Positions 55,482 through 64,000 of a stretch of 64,000 bases of DNA are shown piece by piece; the first letter of the stretch is position 1; the number at the start of each line of letters is the position of its first letter. A program made the position numbers and the translations under genes. The notes beneath the pieces are model-generated. The model was not told where the DNA came from. It saw only the letters and a program-made list of their open reading frames with translations, and did no database searches. The stretch is from Lacticaseibacillus mingshuiensis (GTDB taxonomy: Bacteria; Bacillota; Bacilli; Lactobacillales; Lactobacillaceae), in NCBI RefSeq assembly GCF_016861785.1, contig NZ_BOLS01000001.1, positions 186,001 through 250,000 on the forward strand. The letters run 5' to 3'.

Positions 55482-55973
55482 TCAGTGTTTCCGATCCCAC
55501 CGCTCAAAATCATGTGCCAAGGCGGGATCCGCGTTGGCGACATGGCGGCTGGAATTCAGCTCAAACTGCGCCCAGTCCAGCGACGGCATGCGCACGTCCC
55601 CCGTGAAGGTCCCGGCAATGCGGGTCACGAGCAGCGTGTCGACATCGTCTTTGAAAAGTGTGAAGATCTGCGCGCCACCGACGATCATCAAATTCAGCTC
55701 CGGGTGCGTGCTGGCATAGACCAAGACGTCCGCGCGCGAATGAAGGACCACCGCGCCTGGCGCCGAATAGTCGGCATCACGGGTCAGGATGATATTGGTG
55801 CGCGCCGGCAGTGGCCGCTTGGGCAGGCCTTCATACGTGCGCCGGCCCATCACGACCAACTGCCCCTTTGTCACCTGATGGAATAATTCGAGGTCGTCCT
55901 TTAAATGCCATGGCAAGTGACCCTCTTCGCCGATCAAGCCGGTGTGGTCCTGTGCCCAAACAAATGCGATCAT
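55482..55973 (-). CDS. dfrA: Dihydrofolate reductase
   Basis: 163 residues; makes tetrahydrofolate from dihydrofolate with NADPH. Very like the known L. casei enzyme: FVWAQDHTGLIGEEGHLPWHL at the start, VMGRRTYEGLPKRPLPARTN, and IVGGAQIFTLFKDDVDTLLV. The catalytic acid is the D of KDDLELF. AAAAGGGGG precedes the ATG at 55973. It follows thyA, the usual pairing because ThyA produces the dihydrofolate it recycles. Confidence 0.96.
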   Translation of the reverse strand: MIAFVWAQDHTGLIGEEGHLPWHLKDDLELFHQVTKGQLVVMGRRTYEGLPKRPLPARTNIILTRDADYSAPGAVVLHSRADVLVYASTHPELNLMIVGGAQIFTLFKDDVDTLLVTRIAGTFTGDVRMPSLDWAQFELNSSRHVANADPALAHDFERWDRKH

Positions 55974-56034
55974 TGCGATTCCCCCTTTTTCGTTCAGTAT
56001 ACCGCGCGGCTTGGAAAAATTGTGTGCAGACGAC

Positions 56035-56988
56035 TCACACCGCGACTGGCGCCTTGATCGCAGGATACGGATCGTAGCCAACGACCTTGAGATCCGCCAT
56101 CGTGAAATCCTCGAGGCGCGTGATCGCCGGGTTCAGCTGCAAGGTCGGCGCTTGGCGCGGGGTGCGGCTGAGCTGTTCTTCGATCTGCGCCAGATGATTT
56201 TTATAAATATGCGCATCGCCAAATGTGTGCACGAAGACGCCTGGCTTGAGGCCGCAGACTTGCGCGACCAGACTCAGCAGCAACGCATACGACGCGATAT
56301 TGAACGGCACGCCCAAAAACATGTCAGCGGAGCGCTGGTATAGCTGGAGGGAAAGCTTGCCGTCATTGACGTAAAACTGATACAACGTGTGGCACGGCGG
56401 CAGCGCCATTGTCGGCACATCTTCGGGATTCCATGCCGACACGATCAGGCGGCGGGAATGCGGATTCACTTTGATCTGCTCGACCACATCCCCGAGCTGA
56501 TCGATGGTTTCGCCGGTGCTGGTGCGCCAGGCCCGCCACTGACTGCCATAGACATTGCCGAGGTCGCCGAATTTTGCCGCGAACGCCTCATCGGTCAAGA
56601 TCAGGTCATCGAATCGTGCTTTTTGCGCCTGGTAGGCCTCGTTGAACGCCGGGTCGCTCAGGTGGCGGCGGCCAAAATCGGTCATATCTGGCCCATCGTA
56701 ACTGGGATCCGTCACCCATTTTTGAAACGCCCATTCATCCCAGATGTGGTTCTTATGTTGCAGCAAAAAGCGGATGTTGGTGTCGCCATGCAAAAACCAA
56801 AGGAGCTCACTTTTGATCAGACCAAACGCGACTTTTTTCGTTGTCAAAAGCGGAAAGCCTTCGCTCAGATCAAAGCGCAACTGCGCGCCGAATTGACTCA
56901 GCGTGCCGGTGCCGGTGCGGTCCTCCTTAAAGTCGCCGTGGTCAAGAATCTGGCGACACAGATCCAGATAAGGTTGTTCAAGCGCCAT
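56035..56988 (-). CDS. thyA: Thymidylate synthase
   Basis: Converts dUMP to dTMP using methylene-tetrahydrofolate. 317 residues, about 50 longer than the E. coli enzyme; the extra segment (~85-140, [20 protein letters not shown] onward) is the insertion known from L. casei thymidylate synthase. Catalytic C199 in [22 protein letters not shown] and FNIASYALL blocks intact. GGAGGGAT lies just before the ATG, which begins 18 bp after the ABC-F gene stop. Confidence 0.97.
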   Translation of the reverse strand: MALEQPYLDLCRQILDHGDFKEDRTGTGTLSQFGAQLRFDLSEGFPLLTTKKVAFGLIKSELLWFLHGDTNIRFLLQHKNHIWDEWAFQKWVTDPSYDGPDMTDFGRRHLSDPAFNEAYQAQKARFDDLILTDEAFAAKFGDLGNVYGSQWRAWRTSTGETIDQLGDVVEQIKVNPHSRRLIVSAWNPEDVPTMALPPCHTLYQFYVNDGKLSLQLYQRSADMFLGVPFNIASYALLLSLVAQVCGLKPGVFVHTFGDAHIYKNHLAQIEEQLSRTPRQAPTLQLNPAITRLEDFTMADLKVVGYDPYPAIKAPVAV

Positions 56989-57006
56989 GGGGATCCCTCC
57001 TAAAAA

Positions 57007-58899
57007 TCAGTTCTCGTATTCATCCAGTGCGGCAAAGCGGTCAAACATCGCGTCGAGCGTCTCGTTGGCCGTATCGATCTGATGCTGCAAGTCGCCGAGG
57101 CGGACATAATCGCTGCCCGGGACTCCGGCCATTTCTTGTTTAAGCGCCGTGATCTGATCATCCAGCGCATCCATTTTTCCCTGCAGCTCATCATGCTCGA
57201 TCTTCTCGGCGTAAGTCAGCTTCGTCTTCACTTTCGGCGCGGCAGGCGCACTCGGGACAGGCTTGGCCTTGACCGGCGCGGCAACGGTTGCCGCCGCTTC
57301 CGCTTGTTTTTCCAGATAGGTGGAAAATTCGCCGACGTAGCGCTCGATCTGGCCGTTGCCTTCAAAGATCAGGAGCCGGTCCGCGGTCTTGTCGAGAAAA
57401 TAGCGGTCATGGGACACGGTGATGACGGTACCCGGAAATTGATCGAGATAATCTTCCAGCACGGTCAAGGTGGCCACATCCAAGTCGTTGGTCGGCTCAT
57501 CCAAGAGCAGGACGTTTGGTTTATGCATCAAGATGTTGAGCAAAAACAGGCGGCGTTTTTCCCCACCAGAAAGATTGCCGATCAGCTCGCCATGCATGCT
57601 GCGCGGAAACAGGAATTGCTCCAGCAGCTGAACCACCGCGATGCGCTCCCCGCTGGCCGTCACGAGCTCCGAGCCCGCGTCTTGCAGGTAATTGATCACG
57701 CGCTTGTCGTTGGGCAACTCCTGGGCGAGCTGGGTGTAATAGCCAAGCTGGACGGTCTCGCCGATGCTGATGGTGCCGCCATCCAACGGCAGCTTACCCG
57801 CGATGACGTTGAGCATGCTGGATTTGCCGGCGCCGTTGATGCCGGTGATGCCGATGCGCTGGCCGGGCTGGACCAGCCAGGAAAAATCGCGGAGGAGCAC
57901 ATGGTCGCCCAGATTCAGATCGGCATGGGCAAACTCGATGACTTTTTTGCCAAGCCGGGTGCCGGCCACCTGCATCGAGACCGTACCCAGTGCGCTCGGG
58001 CGCTCCTTGATGTCATCGGACAACTGTTCAAACCGGGCGATGCGCGCATTTTGCTTCGTCGAGCGGGCTTGGGCGCCGGCGTGCATCCAGGCCAACTCTT
58101 GTTGATACAGCTGGGCCTGTTTGTGCGCGGCCGCATCGTCGCGGGCATCCTGGTCCGCTTTTTTCTCGACATAGGCCTCATAGTTGCCCGTGTAGCGGAA
58201 AAGCCGGCCGCGGTCGAGCTCCCAGATATTGTTGGTGACGTGGTCCAGAAAATAGCGGTCATGGGTCACGATCATCAGCGCGCCCTTGTACTTGGCAAGG
58301 TACTGCTCCAGCCAGGCGATGGAGTCAAAATCCAGATGGTTGGTTGGCTCATCCAACAACAACAGGTCCGGCGCTTCGATCAAGACTTGCGCGAGACCCA
58401 CACGCTTTTGTTGCCCACCGGATAGCGAGCCAATAGTCTGCGTCAGGTCGGTGATGTGCAACTGGGTCAAGATCGTCTTGATGTCGACTTCCACCTGCCA
58501 GGCGTCCAGTTGGGTCATTTGGTCATCGGCTTTGCTGTAAGCATCCTGCAGCGCGGCGTCAGTCGGCGCAGCGGTATAGGCCGCCAGCGCTTGTTCATAG
58601 CGGCGAATCGCCGCAAAAACAGGCGCAGTCCCCCCGTACACGGCGTCCATGATCTGCTGGTCCGGCGCCAAGGCTGGGTGCTGAGCCAAGTAGGCGATGC
58701 GGTAGTTCTTCGGTGTGGTCACGGACCCGCTGTCGAATGGGTCGACGCCGGACAGGCCGTTGAGCAAGGTCGTTTTGCCTGTGCCGTTAACGCCGATGAG
58801 GCCGATGCGTTCGCCTTCCTCGATCAAAAAGTCTAGGTCACTGAATAATTTTTTTGCGCCATAGGATTTGCTGACGCCAGTCGCGGTCAATGTCTGCAT
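57007..58899 (-). CDS. ABC-F ATPase (Uup/YfmR type)
   Basis: 630-residue soluble ABC-F protein with two nucleotide-binding domains: Walker A GVNGTGKTT (37-45) and GINGAGKSS, signatures LSGGQQKR and LSGGEKRR, Walker B LLLLDEPTNHLD and VLLLDEPTNDLD. A linker and a C-terminal coiled coil (KTKLTYAEKIEHDELQGKMD onward) match Uup/YfmR rather than antibiotic-resistance members. Such proteins act in the ribosomal E site to relieve stalled translation. It starts a likely operon with thyA and dfrA. Confidence 0.93.
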   Translation of the reverse strand: MQTLTATGVSKSYGAKKLFSDLDFLIEEGERIGLIGVNGTGKTTLLNGLSGVDPFDSGSVTTPKNYRIAYLAQHPALAPDQQIMDAVYGGTAPVFAAIRRYEQALAAYTAAPTDAALQDAYSKADDQMTQLDAWQVEVDIKTILTQLHITDLTQTIGSLSGGQQKRVGLAQVLIEAPDLLLLDEPTNHLDFDSIAWLEQYLAKYKGALMIVTHDRYFLDHVTNNIWELDRGRLFRYTGNYEAYVEKKADQDARDDAAAHKQAQLYQQELAWMHAGAQARSTKQNARIARFEQLSDDIKERPSALGTVSMQVAGTRLGKKVIEFAHADLNLGDHVLLRDFSWLVQPGQRIGITGINGAGKSSMLNVIAGKLPLDGGTISIGETVQLGYYTQLAQELPNDKRVINYLQDAGSELVTASGERIAVVQLLEQFLFPRSMHGELIGNLSGGEKRRLFLLNILMHKPNVLLLDEPTNDLDVATLTVLEDYLDQFPGTVITVSHDRYFLDKTADRLLIFEGNGQIERYVGEFSTYLEKQAEAAATVAAPVKAKPVPSAPAAPKVKTKLTYAEKIEHDELQGKMDALDDQITALKQEMAGVPGSDYVRLGDLQHQIDTANETLDAMFDRFAALDEYEN

Positions 58900-58986
58900 A
58901 ATGCCCTCGTTTCCTGATGCTGGTTCTAGTGTACCATGAAATCGAGTGGCGCAACCGGGCGATAGGCGTGGTTGGGCTTATGCATG

Positions 58987-59196
58987 CCCCCGGGTGGTCG
59001 CCGGCCGAAACTGGCTGGCGACCGTAGTAGAGCGGACAAGTGACTTTAAGCCCGCAAAGTACGCGGTCTTAAAGCTCACTTTCGGTGTAAGCGCAACAGC
59101 CGCTAACACCGACGAGGGGGCTTGCTCTTGGCGTTAGGCATTTATGCCTTACGCCAAGACATGCGAAGCGAGCCGTTTCTGGCCGGCGCCCACCCT
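58987..59196. repeat. Structured intergenic repeat, copy 2
   Basis: Same plan as 48917-49070: left arm CGCCGGCCGAAACTGGCT and right arm GAGCCGTTTCTGGCCGGCGC, with hairpins at 59038-59081 (AAGTGACTTTAAG with CTTAAAGCTCACTT) and 59083-59111 (CGGTGT...ACACCG). An extra hairpin at 59127-59158 (CTTGGCGTTAGGCA with TGCCTTACGCCAAG) is inserted before the right arm. The left arm can also fold on itself (GGTCGCC/GGCGACC, 58996-59022), so two alternative foldings exist. Confidence 0.85.
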
Positions 59197-59745
59197 CACA
59201 TCCAGCCTTGAAGCACCCTAAATCCTCACACGCCAACCTTTGTGAGCTCGGGTCTTAATCAGCACACCAGCCTCTAAACGCTCATACTTGTTCTCCCCAC
59301 TTACATGCTTTTTACACCGTGCAAATGCGCGCCGAATTTTGAAGCATCCGAGCCTTTTCTAGCACCTTCCCCAAGAGCACCACCTTCATTTAGGGTGTCC
59401 CTTCCTTCCCCACAAAAAAATGATCAGTCCGGAGAGCCCCCCCGGACCCGAACTGACCATTTTGTACTCACACGGAAAACAAACGGCTGAGAAAATAAAG
59501 CCCCCAGGACGCCGGTCTCGACGAAACGCGGCTGAGATGCTGCAGACATCACAGGCGGTCGAAGCCGGCGCCGCTCGCATCGCTGCGGGCTGGTAAATTA
59601 CCTGAGAGCATTTTACCACGTCGTTATTTTTCTGACCACTATTTTTAACCAGAACGCTCGTTTCATTTTGCGGTTGTGGGAACGGGTGTCTATATAATAG
59701 AAGAAACACGTCGCATGCGGGTCAAAACGCCGTTGTTTTTACACG
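59197..59745 (-). other. Long non-coding stretch with possible small RNA
   Basis: No gene is supported. On the minus strand a hairpin at 59421-59460 (ATGGTCAG/CTGATCAT around TCCGG/CCGGA) runs into seven T, a good terminator. Upstream of it, ~59480-59630 contains several nested stems, including GGTAAA/TTTACC, GATG/CATC and GCCGG/CCGGC. A weak minus-strand promoter (TTGACC near 59720-59725, TATTAT near 59694-59699, spacer 20) could start a ~280-nt RNA. Plus-strand TTGCGG-19-TATAAT (59668-59698) is also present. No riboswitch class was recognised. Confidence 0.45.
59421..59460 (-). terminator. Terminator of the putative small RNA
   Basis: Minus-strand stem ATGGTCAG...CTGATCAT with inner TCCGG/CCGGA, then seven T. 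Confidence 0.75.
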
Positions 59746-59779
59746 AAAAAACGCCATCTACCGCGAAGGTAAATGGCGT
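59746..59779 (-). terminator. Terminator after the 154-aa protein gene
   Basis: ACGCCATCTACC pairs with GGTAAATGGCGT (one mismatch); T-run on the minus strand. Confidence 0.88.
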
Positions 59780-59785
59780 CTGGAA

Positions 59786-60247
59786 TTAGATCTCTGGGTA
59801 ATCATCGTCCACGGTGCGCTCGGCATCGATCACGATGTACAGGTGACCGTTGTGCTGGGACACTTTACTGCTTTGATAGGCATTGTCGAGGCCACTTGGG
59901 TCTTTTTGCTTGAATGGGAAGTAGATCTGAATCTGCTTGGTCTCCTCTTCATCGAAGATCAGATCCATTTTCTCGATGTCCTGGTACTTCGTGGCGCGGC
60001 CGAACATGCCCAGCTCCAAGGAACCGGTGTTGATGTCGGTCGATTTGACGTGGTCGGCTTCCGGCAGAATCTCGACTTTGAAACTCTTACATGGATGGAT
60101 CTCTTGAATGTTGCCGCCGTTGATGCGGCCATAGCTCGTCGTCACCCGGCTGATCCAGATGTCGGCCAACTCCTTGTGCGAGATCGTCCACTCGTCGCCA
60201 TTGCGAAAATGGAAAACTAATTGCTGGAACACGTGCTCTTCAGCCAT
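59786..60247 (-). CDS. Conserved protein of unknown function, 153 aa
   Basis: Soluble acidic protein without a signal peptide or recognised domain. Contains LVFHFRNGDEWTISHKELADIWISRVTTSYGRIN and ends with YIVIDAERTVDDDYPEI. The start at 60247 has AAAGG 9 bp upstream; an ATG three codons earlier is too close to that site. It lies downstream of cca on the same strand; cotranscription is possible. Confidence 0.8.
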   Translation of the reverse strand: MAEEHVFQQLVFHFRNGDEWTISHKELADIWISRVTTSYGRINGGNIQEIHPCKSFKVEILPEADHVKSTDINTGSLELGMFGRATKYQDIEKMDLIFDEEETKQIQIYFPFKQKDPSGLDNAYQSSKVSQHNGHLYIVIDAERTVDDDYPEI

Positions 60248-60313
60248 TGTCCTCATCCTTTCTGAATGTGCTTACATTGCTATCTTACCACACTCGGAAG
60301 GGCTTTCGGACAT

Positions 60314-61492
60314 CTACGCAAACGCCGCGTGTAACAAAATAGTCGGCTCATTTTCGATGGCGTCGGCCACGACTTGTTCCGTCAGGTGGCGCAACGTTTT
60401 GCCCAACAGCGGGCCGGGAGTCATGCCCGCCTTGATCAGGTCCTGGCCACTGATTGTCAGGTCCTTGGCGCTGTGAATCGGCAGGGCTTGGTAGCGCGCA
60501 AGCAGCCCGTCCGCATCAAAATCGGGCTGGCGATACGGCTGTACCACAGCGGCAGTCGCGACGGCTTCGGCGCCGGCGTCAAACAGCTGCAGCGAAGTGG
60601 CGTTCGGCAATGCCCCCACTAATGCGGTGGCATGCTGGACATGGCTGATCAGCGCGTTGGCCTGTTTCAGGTCGCGCAGCATTTTTCCCGCGTCCACTTG
60701 CAGGCAGGTCGCCAGCAAGGTCCACGCGCTTTCGGCATCCGGCAGCTGGGCGTCCGACAAGCTCGCAAAATGGCGCAGCCCCACCTCCTCTGTCGCCAGG
60801 TTCGGCACGTACTTGAACAGGCCGGTCTCAAGGAAGGTCGTGACGCCGGCTTTCCGCGCGATGCCCAGCAGGAGGCGGGTGAACTCGCTGGCGATGCGCT
60901 CGATGGAGATCTTTTCCAACAGGGGCGCATTTTCGGCAATGGCCGCTTCGGTCTGCGCCTCGATGGCAAAATCGAGCTGGCTTTCAAAGCGTACGGCGCG
61001 CATCATGCGCAATGCGTCTTCATGGAAGCGGTCATGGGCATTGCCGACAGCGACCAGCCGCCGCGCCGCCAAATCGTCGAGGCCGCCGAAGAGGTCGACC
61101 ACGGTGCCATCTTGTTTGACCGCCAGCGCATTGACCGTGAAGTCGCGGCGCTTGAGGTCCTCTTCCAGCGAGCGCACAAAGGTCACGTGGTCCGGCCGGC
61201 GAAAATCCTGGTAGGTCGATTCGGTGCGGAACGTGGTCACCTCGTAGCCAGTCCCATGATCGAGGACCATCACCGTGCCATGTTGAATGCCAGTATCCAC
61301 TGTTTTGCGGAAAATCTGCTTGATCTCCTCAGGATACGCCGAACTGGCTATGTCGACATCGTGAATCGGCAAGCCCAACAGCGCATCGCGGACGCTTCCG
61401 CCGACAAAATAGGCCTCAAACCCCGCGGCCTCGATCTGCCGCAACAGCGGCAGCGCGTTGTAAAAATCAGGATGACTCAGATCGATCTGCAT
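60314..61492 (-). CDS. cca: CCA tRNA nucleotidyltransferase
   Basis: Adds or repairs the 3'-CCA of tRNAs. 392 residues; class II signature [20 protein letters not shown] (31-50) with the catalytic DxD in [33 protein letters not shown] and the [11 protein letters not shown] helix follow as usual. Promoter TTGGAA, 18 bp, TATGAT upstream; GCGGGGAAG ribosome site. Confidence 0.97.
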   Translation of the reverse strand: MQIDLSHPDFYNALPLLRQIEAAGFEAYFVGGSVRDALLGLPIHDVDIASSAYPEEIKQIFRKTVDTGIQHGTVMVLDHGTGYEVTTFRTESTYQDFRRPDHVTFVRSLEEDLKRRDFTVNALAVKQDGTVVDLFGGLDDLAARRLVAVGNAHDRFHEDALRMMRAVRFESQLDFAIEAQTEAAIAENAPLLEKISIERIASEFTRLLLGIARKAGVTTFLETGLFKYVPNLATEEVGLRHFASLSDAQLPDAESAWTLLATCLQVDAGKMLRDLKQANALISHVQHATALVGALPNATSLQLFDAGAEAVATAAVVQPYRQPDFDADGLLARYQALPIHSAKDLTISGQDLIKAGMTPGPLLGKTLRHLTEQVVADAIENEPTILLHAAFA

Positions 61493-61591
61493 ACTTCTTC
61501 CCCGCTTTCTGGTCTATCATAGCAAATCCAGCCCATTTGTTCCAAGAATGCCGGCAATTCTGGTATGATGAAGGGAATTGGAGGTGGGTGC
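61493..61591. promoter_or_regulatory. Divergent promoters of cca and the YitT-family gene
   Basis: Minus: TTGGAA-18-TATGAT with TGC before the -10. Plus: extended -10 TGGTATGAT at 61561-61569. A near-palindrome AGAATGCCGGCAATTCT (61545-61561) abuts the plus -10. Confidence 0.6.
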
Positions 61592-62470
61592 ATGCGCTGG
61601 ATCAAAAAACAGGAAGCGCTGGATCTTTTATTGATCGCGCTGGGTTGTGCGCTGTATGGATTTGGGTTGGTGACGGTCAATATCGCCAATCACCTGGCGG
61701 AAGGCGGCATCACGGGGATCACGTTGATCATTCGCTATTGGCTGCACATCGATCCGGCGTATTCGACCATCGTCTTGAATATTCCATTGATTCTGGTCGG
61801 CTACCGCTTCCTCGGGAAAAAGGCGCTTGCGTATACCATCTACGGCACGGTCATGTTGTCCTTTTGGCTTTGGCTTTGGCAGCGCGTTCCAGTCGCCCTT
61901 AACATTCACCACGACCTGTTCATCGCTGCGATCTTGGCCGGGCTGTTCGGCGGCATCGGCAGCGGGCTCATTTACCGCCGCGGCGGCACCACCGGCGGCT
62001 CCGATGTGATCGCCCGCATTTTGGAAAAACAGACCGGTATTCCGATGGGCCGGTCGCTCCTATTTTTCGACGTGGTGGTCTTAACCGCCAGCTTGTCCTA
62101 CCTCAATTTGGAATTGATGATGTACACGCTGGTCGCCTCTTACGTGTTTTCTCGCATCGTGGACTTTGTGCAGGAAGGCACCTATGCGGCCAAGGGCGTG
62201 CTGGTCGTGTCGGATCAGGCGCAGCCCATTGCCTCTGCGATCATGGCCGAGCTCGAACGCGGCGTCACCTTCTTGAATGCGGAAGGCGGCTTTGCGCATG
62301 ACCCGAAACACGTGGTTTACGCGGTTGTTGCGCAAACTGAGATTGCGGCGGTCAAACGGATCATCGACCGGTTCGATGACCAGGCGTTCGTCACCATCAT
62401 CGATGTGCACGAGGCGCTAGGCGAAGGCTTCACGTATAAACGCAAACCACGCAAACTTTTTCATTTATAA
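61592..62470 (+). CDS. YitT-family membrane protein (DUF161-DUF2179)
   Basis: 292 residues with five or six membrane helices followed by a cytoplasmic DUF2179 domain (GVLVVSDQAQPIASAIMAEL ... FVTIIDVHEALGEGF). Typical YitT block RRGGTTGGSDVIARIL. Function unresolved in most species. The start at 61592 has GGAGGTGG upstream. Confidence 0.92.
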   Translation: MRWIKKQEALDLLLIALGCALYGFGLVTVNIANHLAEGGITGITLIIRYWLHIDPAYSTIVLNIPLILVGYRFLGKKALAYTIYGTVMLSFWLWLWQRVPVALNIHHDLFIAAILAGLFGGIGSGLIYRRGGTTGGSDVIARILEKQTGIPMGRSLLFFDVVVLTASLSYLNLELMMYTLVASYVFSRIVDFVQEGTYAAKGVLVVSDQAQPIASAIMAELERGVTFLNAEGGFAHDPKHVVYAVVAQTEIAAVKRIIDRFDDQAFVTIIDVHEALGEGFTYKRKPRKLFHL

Positions 62471-62477
62471 TAAGACG

Positions 62478-62516
62478 CAAAAACGACCCGACGCAGACGC
62501 GCGCGGATCGTTTTTT
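62478..62516 (+). terminator. Terminator of the YitT-family gene
   Basis: AAAACGACCCG pairs with CGGATCGTTTT, followed by a T-run. Confidence 0.85.
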
Positions 62517-62543
62517 GATTCAGGGTGCGCAGGCGAGCGTTTA

Positions 62544-62624
62544 GGGGTGGACAGGTAGTTCAGCCCGGGCGGTTGATGGCGTCCTTGGCCATCGGGTGAC
62601 CTGGACGACTACATGTTCCACCCC
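62544..62624. other. 81-bp nested stem-loop
   Basis: Outer arms GGGGTGGA/TCCACCCC, then GTAGT/ACTAC, and an inner hairpin GATGGC-gtccttg-GCCATC (62575-62593). There is no T-run on either side, so it is not a simple terminator. It lies between the convergent YitT-family and TPR genes. Confidence 0.7.
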
Positions 62625-62664
62625 TGCTCGGCGAAGCCCGACTTGATTCGGTTTCAAAAGTAGG

Positions 62665-63933
62665 TCAGTCGGCTTCGTCGTTGAGTTCATCCAGCCGGGC
62701 CTGCATGTCATCATCATCCGGCACCAACGCGAGATAGCGCGTCAAAGCGGCCTTGAGTTCGGCGGTGGCCCCTGTCGACTGGAAGAAATCGATCAGGTCG
62801 TGCAAAAAGTCCGGCTGAGCCTGGAATGGGCGAAACGCCAGGAGATAATTCTCACGCGCCTTTTCCACCTGATCGAGGTGATCGTAACTCTTCGCCAAGT
62901 TCCAATAGATCTGCGGGTCGATGTCCCCGCTATTGTCGATTGCCGACAAGAAATCAATGTTGGCTTGATCCTCGCCTGTTTGCAGAAGAAGATTGCTCCA
63001 AGCGAGCATGATCGTCTGGTCTTCGGGGTCGATCTCGCGCGCATGTTGCAGATAGCGTTTCGCCAAGTCGGTATCGGCCGCGCGCAAGGCCAGCTGCGTC
63101 CCAAGGAGGTAGAGTTGCGGATTGGTGTCATCCACCGCCACCCCATTTTGCACGACGGTCAACGCCGCGTCTTCGCGCTGATCCTGCCGCAACGCCTGGG
63201 CCAGTGGCAAGTAGGCATTGGCATAACTGCTGTCCGCGTCGATCACATCCTGCAGAATTTTCGCCGCCTTCCCATATTCTTGAAGCTGAAGGTACAGGCT
63301 CCCGAGGGAAAATCGTTCGTCAATGGTCAGCGCGCCTTCCGCGACGGCTTCATAGGCGTCGATGGCCTCCTCGTACTGGCCGAGATTAGCCAACGTGGAT
63401 GCCTGCCGGGCGAGAATGTCGACGCCGGCAATCGTTTCCTCGCCTTCGCTGATCAGCTGGGAATATGCCGCATTCGCCTGTTCATCCTTCCCCCAGGCAA
63501 AATACAACTCGCCCAGCGCAAACGTGATGATCGGCTCATCAGGTGCCAAACGCGCCGCCGTCAGCAGTTTCTGTTCACTGACCTCATAAAGCCCCTGGGT
63601 CTGATAAACATCGGCAGCCGCGATCAGGGACTGGACATAGGCGTCGCTGTCGGGCGAGATCTCGCTCAAGTATTTCAGCGCCTTATCTGTGTCGCCATTA
63701 GATGTGGCAATGTCCGCCAGCGATGTGCGGATGTCGTCTTCGTCCGGGTATTTGCCCAGCAACTCTTCATAGAGCCGCTGCGCCTGGCCGGTGAAGCCAA
63801 GCGCGTAAAGCTCCCCGGCTAGATTATATTTTGTCTCGTCATCGTCATGTGCCAAGACTTGTTGAAAATCATCACGCGCCTTGGCCATGTCGCCGCTTTC
63901 GAGCGCATCAAGCATTTGTTCTGAATAACTCAT
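62665..63933 (-). CDS. Tetratricopeptide-repeat protein (YpiA-like)
   Basis: 422 residues made of about ten TPR units (LAGELYALGFTGQAQRLYEE, FALGELYFAWGKDEQANAAY, NLAKSYDHLDQVEKARENYL). Cytoplasmic scaffold; the YpiA family is conserved in Firmicutes with no defined role. The start at 63933 has GGAGG 8 bp upstream; a GTG three codons earlier is too close to it. Promoter TCGACA-17-TAAACT upstream. Confidence 0.9.
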   Translation of the reverse strand: MSYSEQMLDALESGDMAKARDDFQQVLAHDDDETKYNLAGELYALGFTGQAQRLYEELLGKYPDEDDIRTSLADIATSNGDTDKALKYLSEISPDSDAYVQSLIAAADVYQTQGLYEVSEQKLLTAARLAPDEPIITFALGELYFAWGKDEQANAAYSQLISEGEETIAGVDILARQASTLANLGQYEEAIDAYEAVAEGALTIDERFSLGSLYLQLQEYGKAAKILQDVIDADSSYANAYLPLAQALRQDQREDAALTVVQNGVAVDDTNPQLYLLGTQLALRAADTDLAKRYLQHAREIDPEDQTIMLAWSNLLLQTGEDQANIDFLSAIDNSGDIDPQIYWNLAKSYDHLDQVEKARENYLLAFRPFQAQPDFLHDLIDFFQSTGATAELKAALTRYLALVPDDDDMQARLDELNDEAD

Positions 63934-63955
63934 CGTCTGCACCTCCGCTCAAACT

Positions 63956-63984
63956 AGTTTACCCGTCTCTTGCGGCGCTGTCGA
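63956..63984 (-). promoter_or_regulatory. Promoter of the TPR protein gene
   Basis: Minus strand: -35 TCGACA, 17-bp spacer, -10 TAAACT. Confidence 0.7.
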
Positions 63985-64000
63985 CAATTGTGTTCTGCAA

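Noticed and set aside
57007-58899. Antibiotic-resistance ABC-F (Vga/Lsa/Msr type)
   Set aside because: The C-terminal coiled-coil extension and the housekeeping neighbours fit Uup/YfmR; the short linker does not suggest a resistance subtype.
59386-59709. 107-codon frame in the region upstream of the ABC-F gene
   Set aside because: No ribosome site, runs through the terminator hairpin, and has the composition of structured non-coding DNA.
59411-59740. T-box or known riboswitch
   Set aside because: No GGGTGG-type T-box sequence and no conserved core of the TPP, SAM, lysine, M-box or manganese classes was found by eye.

Overview
The window looks like a chromosomal segment of a high-GC lactic acid bacterium close to the Lactobacillus casei group (Lacticaseibacillus or a relative). 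The reasons are a 317-residue thymidylate synthase carrying the long insertion known from L. casei, a 163-residue casei-like dihydrofolate reductase, and the surface-protein repertoire: WxL proteins, and adhesins with KxYKxGKxW signals, MucBP repeats and LPXTG anchors. Most genes are GC-rich. One block (about 1.1-6.9 kb) is clearly AT-rich and looks foreign.

Layout. The right part (49.4-64 kb) is housekeeping: ctpA-type S41 protease, yozE, msrA, ypmS, a GDSL lipase, degV, hemolysin III, dfrA, thyA, an ABC-F ATPase, a small conserved protein, cca, a YitT-family gene and a TPR protein. The left edge (1-1.0 kb) is rnhB-rbgA. From memory, these blocks lie close together in related genomes, so the ~48 kb between them (1.1-49.3 kb) is probably an accessory island.

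The island holds several defence-type loci: a three-gene McrBC-like operon with an extra coiled-coil protein (1.2-6.2 kb); a GmrSD-type DUF262/DUF1524 protein (6.9-9.1 kb); a PLD-helicase-DUF3427 protein coupled to a NUDIX hydrolase (12.5-15.8 kb); an unrecognised overlapping two-gene pair with glycine-rich membrane-like segments (19.7-22.1 kb); and a Wadjet-like jetABCD operon (42.3-48.8 kb). Between them lie a WYL regulator flanked by two small membrane-protein genes that share a promoter motif, D-serine dehydratase with a TetR regulator, a peptide-binding lipoprotein, a WxL cluster, two large divergent adhesins (one frameshifted), an Rgg-like regulator and an AP2-type protein.

The most unusual signal is non-coding. 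At three places (18.46-19.67, 41.37-42.27 and 55.30-55.41 kb) short imperfect palindromes, mostly 13 bp, repeat at 52-53 bp, or at 41-44 bp in part of the second array. These are about five or four turns of B-DNA. Palindrome sequences differ between arrays, but the dyad form and the phase are kept. A second structured family, with two copies at 48.92-49.07 and 58.99-59.20 kb, has long inverted ends enclosing two hairpins whose stems covary between copies. I know of no described element matching either.
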